Shown: in pieces, positions 58,733 through 64,000 of the stretch
Position numbering within the stretch: the first letter of the stretch is position 1
Layout of the letters: every line of letters begins with the position of its first letter
Source of the DNA: Mycobacterium sp. 852014-50255_SCH5639931
GTDB lineage: Bacteria > Actinomycetota > Actinomycetes > Mycobacteriales > Mycobacteriaceae
NCBI RefSeq assembly: GCF_001665605.1
Contig: NZ_LZSV01000016.1
Span: 1 to 64,000, forward strand
Direction: 5' to 3'
DNA: 64,000 bases
Notes under the pieces: generated by a model
Databases searched by the model: none
Seen by the model: the letters and a program-made list of their open reading frames with translations, nothing else
Told to the model about the DNA's origin: nothing
Made by a program: the position numbers and the translations under genes

Positions 58733-59515
58733 ATGAACGATTCACGTCCCACCGAACGGTTCAGTGACTCTTTGCCGGGATCGGGCCAGCAGCGCGCCTG
58801 GTACCCGCCGCCCGTCGACCCGGCTTACGCCGATCAGGCGCCCTATGCACCGGCCTATGGCGCGCAAGCTCCGCCGTGGGCGGCCGGGCTGAACGACACC
58901 AACACGACCAGGCAGCTGCCCGCGTACTGGCAGCAGGAGCTTCCTCCGTCGGGTCAGCTGCAGCAGCAGGGCTCGGCTCCCCCGCCGCCCGAAGGACCGA
59001 AGCCTCCACCGCGATGGCTGTGGATCGTCGCCGGCGCGGCCGTGCTGCTGGTGGTCGCCTTGGTCATCGCTCTGGTGCTGGTGAACAACGCGATCAAGAC
59101 CCAGACCACCGTCCCGCCGCTGCCCGCCATGCCGGAGACGACTCCCCCGATGCCGAGCCCGTCGACACGCACGTCAGCGCCGCGCATCCCCGCCCCGGTG
59201 CCCCCCACCGGCGGATTGCCGACGCCCACCGAGTCGACCGGCCCGGCCGGCCTGCAGGACATCGTCTACAGCGTGGCCGGCGATGGCCGCGCCATCAGCA
59301 TCATGTACATCGACACCGGGGATCTGATCCAAACCGAATTCAACGTCGAGCTGCCCTGGACCAAAGAGGTCAGCCTCGCCAAGTCGGCGGCGCACCCGGC
59401 CAACGTCACGATCGTCAACATCGGTCACAACGTCACCTGCTCGGTCACCGTCAACGGCGTTCAGATGAGCAAGCGCACCGGCGTGGGCTTGACCATCTGC
59501 GACACCCGGGGCTAA
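58733..59515 (+). CDS. MmpS-like membrane protein with Pro-rich cytosolic N-terminus
   Basis: Protein of 260 residues. The first 95 are Pro/Gln/Ala-rich and likely cytosolic, followed by one membrane helix (about 95-120). A Pro/Thr/Ser-rich linker follows, and then an MmpS-type beta domain of about 85 residues (IVYSVAGDGRAISIMYID, PWTKEV, HNVTCSVTVNG). MmpS proteins support MmpL transporters, but no MmpL gene is in this window. It matches M. tuberculosis Rv2507 in position. The ATG at 58733 has GAGG spaced properly; a GTG two codons earlier is possible. Confidence 0.82.
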   Translation: MNDSRPTERFSDSLPGSGQQRAWYPPPVDPAYADQAPYAPAYGAQAPPWAAGLNDTNTTRQLPAYWQQELPPSGQLQQQGSAPPPPEGPKPPPRWLWIVAGAAVLLVVALVIALVLVNNAIKTQTTVPPLPAMPETTPPMPSPSTRTSAPRIPAPVPPTGGLPTPTESTGPAGLQDIVYSVAGDGRAISIMYIDTGDLIQTEFNVELPWTKEVSLAKSAAHPANVTIVNIGHNVTCSVTVNGVQMSKRTGVGLTICDTRG

Positions 59516-59520
59516 GCGCT

Positions 59521-60861
59521 TTACGACGGTTCGCCGGCGAGGGCACCGCGTGCCGGGACCCGGACCGCCAGCATGGCCAGCAGACCGGCGATCAACACCA
59601 GCGAGATGCCGCCCAGACCGGCGCGCACGGCGCCGAATACATCCACGAACACGGAGAACAGCCACGGCGCGACGAACGCCACCGCCCGCCCGGTCATCGT
59701 GTACAGGCCGAACGCGACGCCCTCCCGGCCGTGCTTCGCCATCTGCAGCAGCAGGGCACGCGAGGACGACTGCGACGGCCCGATGAACATGCACAGCAGT
59801 AGCCCGCAAATCCAGAAGGCCACCGAACCGGACAGCAGCATCAGGGTGAGCCCCAGGACGACGATCGCGGCCAGCGACGCCACGATGACGGGTTTCGACC
59901 CGATGCGGTGGTCGACGAAGCCACCCAGCACCGCGCCCACCGCCGCCACCACGCTGGCCACCACACCGAAGATGAGCACGTCGCCCTGCGAGATGCCGTA
60001 CACGTTGACGCCGAGGACGGCGCCGAAGGCGAAGATCGCCGCCAACCCATCCCGGAAAAGCGCGCTGGCGAACAAGAAGTAGACCAGGTTGCGGTCGCGC
60101 CGCCATTCGGCGGCGACCTCCGCAAACAGCTTGCGATAGCCGCCCAGCATGCTCGTCGGCTCGTGCACCTCGGTCGAGTCGGGGAGCCGGTGCGCGACCA
60201 GCAGCAGGGGCAAAGCCAAAATCGCCAGCCATGCCGCCGCGACCAGCATCGCCTCGCGAACGTAGAGGCCGTCGTGCAGAGGCGTCCGGAACAGCCCGCG
60301 CGTGGCATCCGGCCCGGAGCCATTTCCGGAAATGAATCCGGTGTAGACCACGAGCAGTAGCAGGACGCTGCCGATGTAACCGGCCGCCCAACCCAATCCG
60401 GAAATCCGGCCGGCGGTCTGTGGCGTCGAAAGCTGGCGCAGCATCGCGTTATACGGGACGCTGGCCAGATCGCCGCAGGCCGCCGTCGCCCCCAGCAGTG
60501 CCAGCCCGGCCCATAGGTAGCCGGGGCGGTCATGGATGAAGAACATCCCGCATGTCAGCGCGACGGCCAGAGCGGTCAACACGCTCAGGGCCACCCGCCT
60601 GCGATGCGGGGACCCCACCCAGACGCCGACGGCCGGCGCCAGCAGCGCGACGGTCAACCCGGCAATGGCCGCGGCACGCCCCAACCAGCTCGCCGGTGTG
60701 GTGCCGCCGGATATACCCACCCCCACGCTGCTGGTCAGATACACGGAGAAGACGAAGGTCGCCACTATGGCGTTCAGGCCGGTGGAGCCGCAGTCCCAGA
60801 GCGCCCACGCCACTACCCGGGAGGGCGTGGGCGTGAGTGAATCCGGCGACGGCTGGCACAT
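59521..60861 (-). CDS. MFS transporter (Rv2508c homologue)
   Basis: Protein of 446 residues with about twelve hydrophobic segments. The N-terminal region VVAWALWDCGSTGLNAIVATFVFSV and the long loop after segment 6 resemble the UMF1/Atg22-type MFS family. Substrate unknown. The ATG at 60861 follows a TAGAGT -10 by seven bases, so the mRNA is probably leaderless; the far longer open frame upstream is antisense to cmrA and rejected. Divergent from cmrA by 99 bp and convergent with the MmpS-like gene by five bases. Confidence 0.88.
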   Translation of the reverse strand: MCQPSPDSLTPTPSRVVAWALWDCGSTGLNAIVATFVFSVYLTSSVGVGISGGTTPASWLGRAAAIAGLTVALLAPAVGVWVGSPHRRRVALSVLTALAVALTCGMFFIHDRPGYLWAGLALLGATAACGDLASVPYNAMLRQLSTPQTAGRISGLGWAAGYIGSVLLLLVVYTGFISGNGSGPDATRGLFRTPLHDGLYVREAMLVAAAWLAILALPLLLVAHRLPDSTEVHEPTSMLGGYRKLFAEVAAEWRRDRNLVYFLFASALFRDGLAAIFAFGAVLGVNVYGISQGDVLIFGVVASVVAAVGAVLGGFVDHRIGSKPVIVASLAAIVVLGLTLMLLSGSVAFWICGLLLCMFIGPSQSSSRALLLQMAKHGREGVAFGLYTMTGRAVAFVAPWLFSVFVDVFGAVRAGLGGISLVLIAGLLAMLAVRVPARGALAGEPS

Positions 60862-60874
60862 GCCCGGCACTCTA
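60862..60874 (-). promoter_or_regulatory. -10 element of the leaderless MFS transcript
   Basis: TAGAGT on the minus strand (60874-60869), seven bases, then the ATG at 60861. Confidence 0.5.
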
Positions 60875-60913
60875 TGTGTTTCGCACACCGCGTGCCGCAT
60901 GCTTTCGGCAGCC

Positions 60914-60940
60914 GACCCGCCGCGCCCGGCTACGCCGCGC
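60914..60940. repeat. Partial third copy of the palindromic repeat
   Basis: GACCCGC, one changed base, then GCGCCCGGCTACGCCGCGC: 26 of 27 positions match the core of the 48-bp units at 16662-16765. It keeps the CGGC-TAC-GCCG tip. It lies in the MFS/cmrA divergent promoter region. Confidence 0.55.
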
Positions 60941-60948
60941 CGCCTGTC

Positions 60949-60960
60949 TACGATTGGCTC
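60949..60960 (+). promoter_or_regulatory. -10 element of a leaderless cmrA transcript
   Basis: TACGAT (60949-60954), six bases, then the ATG at 60961; no ribosome binding site. Confidence 0.6.
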
Positions 60961-61767
60961 ATGCCGATCCCCGCGCCCAGCCCAGACGCGCGTGCCGTGG
61001 TGACCGGAGCTTCGCAGAACATCGGCGAAGCGCTGGCTACCGAACTGGCCGCGCGCGGACACAGCCTGATCGTCACCGCGCGACGCGAAGACCTGCTCAA
61101 CGAGCTCGCCGCCCGCCTGAGCGACAAGTACCGCGTCGCCGTCGAGGTGCGGCCCGCCGACCTGGCCGACCCGGGGGAACGGGCGAAGCTGTGCGACGAA
61201 CTGGCCTCCCGACCCATCTCCATCCTGTGCGCCAACGCCGGCACCGCGACCTTCGGCCCGGTGGCGACGCTCGACCCGGCGACCGAAAAGGCGCAGCTGC
61301 AGCTGAATGTGCTGGGCGTGCACGACCTTACGTTGGCGGTGCTGCCGGGCATGGTGGAGCGCAAGGCCGGCGGCATCCTCATTTCCGGTTCGGCGGCGGG
61401 CAATTCGCCGATTCCCTACAACGCAACCTATGCGGCCACCAAGGCGTTCGCGAACACCTTCAGCGAATCGCTGCGCGGCGAACTGCGCCACTCGGGTGTG
61501 CACGTGACGCTGCTCGCACCGGGACCCGTGCGCACCGACCTGCCTGACGACGCCGAGCGGTCGCTGGTGGAGCGGCTGGTGCCGGACTTCCTGTGGATCT
61601 CCACCGAGCACACCGCCCAGGTGTCACTGGATGCGTTGGCGCGCAACAAGATGCGGATCGTCCCCGGCCTGACGTCCAAGGCGATGTCGGTGGCGAGCGG
61701 TTACGCGCCGCGCGCGATCGTGGCGCCGATCGTGGGCAGCTTCTACAAGAAGCTGGGCGGCAGCTAG
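60961..61767 (+). CDS. cmrA: Mycolate beta-keto reductase CmrA (short-chain dehydrogenase)
   Basis: Protein of 268 residues of the SDR family. The cofactor motif is VVTGASQNIGEALA (TGxxxxxG), followed by CANAG and the catalytic YAATK (Tyr, Lys) with upstream Ser in SGSAAGNS. The M. tuberculosis homologue Rv2509 reduces the 3-oxo group of newly condensed mycolic acid, the last step of mycolate synthesis. The ATG at 60961 gives the same length and sits six bases after the -10 element; the upstream extension would enter the promoter. It is specific to mycolate-making actinobacteria. Confidence 0.92.
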   Translation: MPIPAPSPDARAVVTGASQNIGEALATELAARGHSLIVTARREDLLNELAARLSDKYRVAVEVRPADLADPGERAKLCDELASRPISILCANAGTATFGPVATLDPATEKAQLQLNVLGVHDLTLAVLPGMVERKAGGILISGSAAGNSPIPYNATYAATKAFANTFSESLRGELRHSGVHVTLLAPGPVRTDLPDDAERSLVERLVPDFLWISTEHTAQVSLDALARNKMRIVPGLTSKAMSVASGYAPRAIVAPIVGSFYKKLGGS

Positions 61768-61769
61768 CC

Positions 61770-63335
61770 TTACTTCCGCCGCCGACGGCCGTTGCCGAAC
61801 TTGACTCGGATAAGTTCGCGGATCCCGGTGTTCACCGCGCTTTGCACTTCCCGATCGTGCCACAGCCGTTCTAACAAGCCGGACCCTTTGGGCTCCGCCG
61901 GCTCCGGCATCGGCGGCACCGGCTCGTTCGCCGGAACTGGCGGGTACTCGGACTGGACCTGCGGCGGCTGCGGCCCCGGTTGGGCTGGCGGGCCCGGCTG
62001 CGGCGGCACCGGTTGCTGAACCGTCCGGCCGTACTTCGCCTGCAACGAACTGTCTTTCGCCGCCTGCGCGATAGCGTCGGCGCCGATCGAGGCCATCAGC
62101 GACCGAGGCACCCGCATCCGGGTCCACGCAACGGGTGTCGGTGCGCCCTTCTCGGACAGCACCGTGACAACGGCCTCACCGATTCCCAGCGACGTCAACG
62201 CCGACTCCAGTTCGTACACATCGGTTTTCGGGTAGGTGCGGACGGTCTTGCTCAGCGCTTTCTGATCGTCCGGGGTGAATGCCCGCAGCGCGTGCTGGAT
62301 GCGGGCGCCCAGTTGGGAGAGCACGTCGTTGGGGACGTCGGTGGGGAGCTGGGTGCAGAAGAACACCCCCACACCCTTGGAGCGGATCAGCTTGACCGTC
62401 TGTTCGACCTGTTCGAGGAAGGCCTTGGAGGCATCGGCGAACAACAGGTGGGCCTCGTCGAAGAAGAAGACCAGCTTGGGCTTGTCGACGTCACCGACCT
62501 CCGGCAGCACCGCGAACAGATCGGTCAGTAGCCACATCAGGAAGGTGGAGAAAATGACGGGGCGCAACGACTGACCACTGAACTCCAGCAATGAAATGAT
62601 GCCGCGGCCCTGCCCGTCGACGCGCAGCAGATCGTTGGGGTCTAGCTTCGGCTCGCCGAAGAACGTGTCCCCGCCCTCGCCGCCCAGGTTCACCAGTGCC
62701 CGCAGGATGACGCCCGCCGTCGTCGGCGACACCCCGCCGAGATCTTTCAGGTCGGCCTTACCCTCCTCGCTGGTCAGGTGGCTGATGACGCCGCGCAGAT
62801 CGTCCAGCGTCACCAGCGGACGATTGTTCTCCTTGGCCCAGTGAAAAATCAGTCCCAGCGTCGACTCTTGGGTAGCGTTGAGCCCCAACACTTTCGACAG
62901 CAGAACCGGACCGAAGCTGGCGACGGTCGCGCGTACCGGTACGCCCACTCCCCCGGTGCCCAGCGACAGGAACTCGACCGGGAATCCGGTCGCCGCCCAG
63001 TCGTCGCCGGTGTCTTTGGCCCGGGCGGCGGTCTTGTCGTTGCCCTCACCTGGCCGGGCCAGGCCCGAAAGATCGCCCTTCACGTCGGCCATCATCACCG
63101 CAACGCCCGCCGCGCTGAGTTGTTCGGCGATCAGCTGCAGCGTCTTGGTTTTGCCGGTTCCCGTCGCACCGGCCACCAGACCGTGCCGGTTGATCGTGGA
63201 GAGCGGGATGCGGATCTGTGCCGTCGGGTCGGCCGCGCCGTCGACGACGACCGTGCCCAATTCGAGTGCCTGTCCGTCGACGGCATAACCGTCGGCGATC
63301 CGGCGTGCGGGTGTCTCCGCTGATTCGGTGCTCAT
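61770..63335 (-). CDS. HerA-like ATPase / DUF853 family protein (Rv2510c homologue)
   Basis: Protein of 521 residues. Walker A is AGATGTGKTKT at about 60, Walker B is LVFFFDEAHLLF at about 305, and FCTQLPTDVP follows, typical of HerA/FtsK-type ATPases of the DUF853 group. Residues about 420-480 are Pro/Gln-rich, and the C-terminus is basic (GNGRRRRK). Role unknown; DNA handling is suggested by the family. The ATG at 63335 has GGGGGG upstream. It faces cmrA tail to tail with a two-base gap. Confidence 0.88.
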   Translation of the reverse strand: MSTESAETPARRIADGYAVDGQALELGTVVVDGAADPTAQIRIPLSTINRHGLVAGATGTGKTKTLQLIAEQLSAAGVAVMMADVKGDLSGLARPGEGNDKTAARAKDTGDDWAATGFPVEFLSLGTGGVGVPVRATVASFGPVLLSKVLGLNATQESTLGLIFHWAKENNRPLVTLDDLRGVISHLTSEEGKADLKDLGGVSPTTAGVILRALVNLGGEGGDTFFGEPKLDPNDLLRVDGQGRGIISLLEFSGQSLRPVIFSTFLMWLLTDLFAVLPEVGDVDKPKLVFFFDEAHLLFADASKAFLEQVEQTVKLIRSKGVGVFFCTQLPTDVPNDVLSQLGARIQHALRAFTPDDQKALSKTVRTYPKTDVYELESALTSLGIGEAVVTVLSEKGAPTPVAWTRMRVPRSLMASIGADAIAQAAKDSSLQAKYGRTVQQPVPPQPGPPAQPGPQPPQVQSEYPPVPANEPVPPMPEPAEPKGSGLLERLWHDREVQSAVNTGIRELIRVKFGNGRRRRK

Positions 63336-63444
63336 CGTGCTGCGCCCCCCTGTTCTCCAGTGGTTCGGCATGCGGTCCGGCAACGCTCACACTACTTCTC
63401 CGGCGGAGTCGGGGGTGACGGACAACGTGAGCGCCACTTGGGCC

Positions 63445-63457
63445 TAGTCTGAGCGCT
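63445..63457 (+). promoter_or_regulatory. -10 element of a leaderless orn transcript
   Basis: TAGTCT (63445-63450), seven bases, then the GTG start at 63458. Confidence 0.55.
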
Positions 63458-64000
63458 GTGCGAGACGAGTTGGTGTGGATCGACTGCGAGATGACCGGGC
63501 TGAACCTCGGCTCGGACAAGTTGATCGAAATCGCGGCCCTGGTCACCGACGCCGATTTGAACATCCTGGGCGACGGCGTCGACGTGGTGATCCACGCCGA
63601 CGATGCGGCGCTGTCGTCGATGATCGAGGTCGTCACCGAAATGCACTCGCGTTCCGGGTTGATCGACGAGGTGCGGGCGTCCACCGTCGACCTGGCGACC
63701 GCCGAGGCCATGGTGCTCGATTACGTCGGCAAGCACGTCAAGCAACCCAAGACGGCGCCACTGGCGGGCAATTCCATCGCCACCGACCGCGCGTTCATTG
63801 CCCGCGACATGCCCGCGCTGGACTCGTTCCTGCACTACCGGATGATCGACGTGAGCTCGATCAAGGAGCTCTGCCGACGTTGGTATCCGCGGATTTACTT
63901 CGGCCAGCCGGTCAAGGGACTCGCCCATCGGGCGCTGGCCGACATCCACGAATCGATCCGCGAGCTGAAGTTCTACCGCCGGACGGCGTTCGTCGCCCCG
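63458..64000 (+). CDS. orn: Oligoribonuclease Orn, C-terminally cut by the window edge
   Basis: 181 codons are visible with no stop; the family is about 190-215 residues, so only a short tail is missing. DEDDh exonuclease motifs are in place: [12 protein letters not shown] (Asp, Glu), [12 protein letters not shown] (Asp) and [11 protein letters not shown] (His, Asp). It degrades two- to five-nucleotide RNAs and pGpG. The GTG start at 63458 gives [12 protein letters not shown] and lies seven bases after a -10 element. Confidence 0.95.
   Translation, partial: MRDELVWIDCEMTGLNLGSDKLIEIAALVTDADLNILGDGVDVVIHADDAALSSMIEVVTEMHSRSGLIDEVRASTVDLATAEAMVLDYVGKHVKQPKTAPLAGNSIATDRAFIARDMPALDSFLHYRMIDVSSIKELCRRWYPRIYFGQPVKGLAHRALADIHESIRELKFYRRTAFVAP

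Overview
The window is a 64-kb chromosomal segment of a slow-growing Mycobacterium, most like the M. avium complex or a close relative. Gene content and order follow the M. tuberculosis stretch from rpfE (Rv2450c) to orn (Rv2511) almost gene for gene. The GC content is very high and GTG/TTG starts are common. Several genes have a TANNNT -10 element only 6-7 nt before the start codon, the mark of leaderless mycobacterial mRNAs. Assignments come from reading the translations and from memory of M. tuberculosis families; no database search was possible.

Layout. 1-5 kb: the 5' end of rpfE, a 1-kb non-coding stretch, and a korA-korB-mobA operon (2-oxoglutarate:ferredoxin oxidoreductase plus molybdenum-cofactor guanylyltransferase). 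5-10.5 kb: the proteostasis block clpX, mmuM, clpP1-clpP2 with a ClgR-type box, and tig. 10.5-20.3 kb: tRNA-Pro, tRNA-Gly, lipP, nei, rpiB, an Rv2466c-type oxidoreductase, pepN, a tandem hairpin repeat, a DUF5130 gene, ctaJ, an HNH gene, glbO and aglA. 20.3-30.6 kb: a leaderless 10-codon ORF ahead of a DUF5134 membrane protein, an FAD oxidoreductase, the operon gdh-thioesterase-Rv2474c, ettA and an SSB paralogue. 30.7-39.7 kb: a CopD/CtaG-type fusion, then lipid genes plsB2, plsC, a WS/DGAT acyltransferase and lipQ.

40.0-45.7 kb is accessory. It starts 13 nt after the 3' end of a tRNA-Arg(TCT) with a probable insertion-sequence remnant. It carries a secreted Ig-fold-like protein, a translationally coupled ATP-grasp ligase and NylB-like serine hydrolase, a DJ-1/PfpI protein, a small membrane protein and an unrecognised ORF of lower GC. 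The ligase-hydrolase pair is the best candidate here for an undescribed biochemical system.

45.7-58.7 kb: echA14, a small secreted protein, bkdABC (branched-chain keto-acid dehydrogenase) and the tightly overlapping cluster scoA-scoB-accD1-accA1-fadE19-MaoC hydratase-citE. Together these make a nearly complete leucine/branched-chain catabolic route from keto acid to acetoacetate and acetyl-CoA. A divergent TetR gene (BkaR type) is separated from scoA by 193 bp holding three GTTAAT-N4-ATTAAC palindromes. The fadD35 gene of M. tuberculosis is absent. 58.7-64 kb: an MmpS-like protein, an MFS transporter, the mycolate keto-reductase cmrA, a HerA-like ATPase and the start of orn, which runs off the window.
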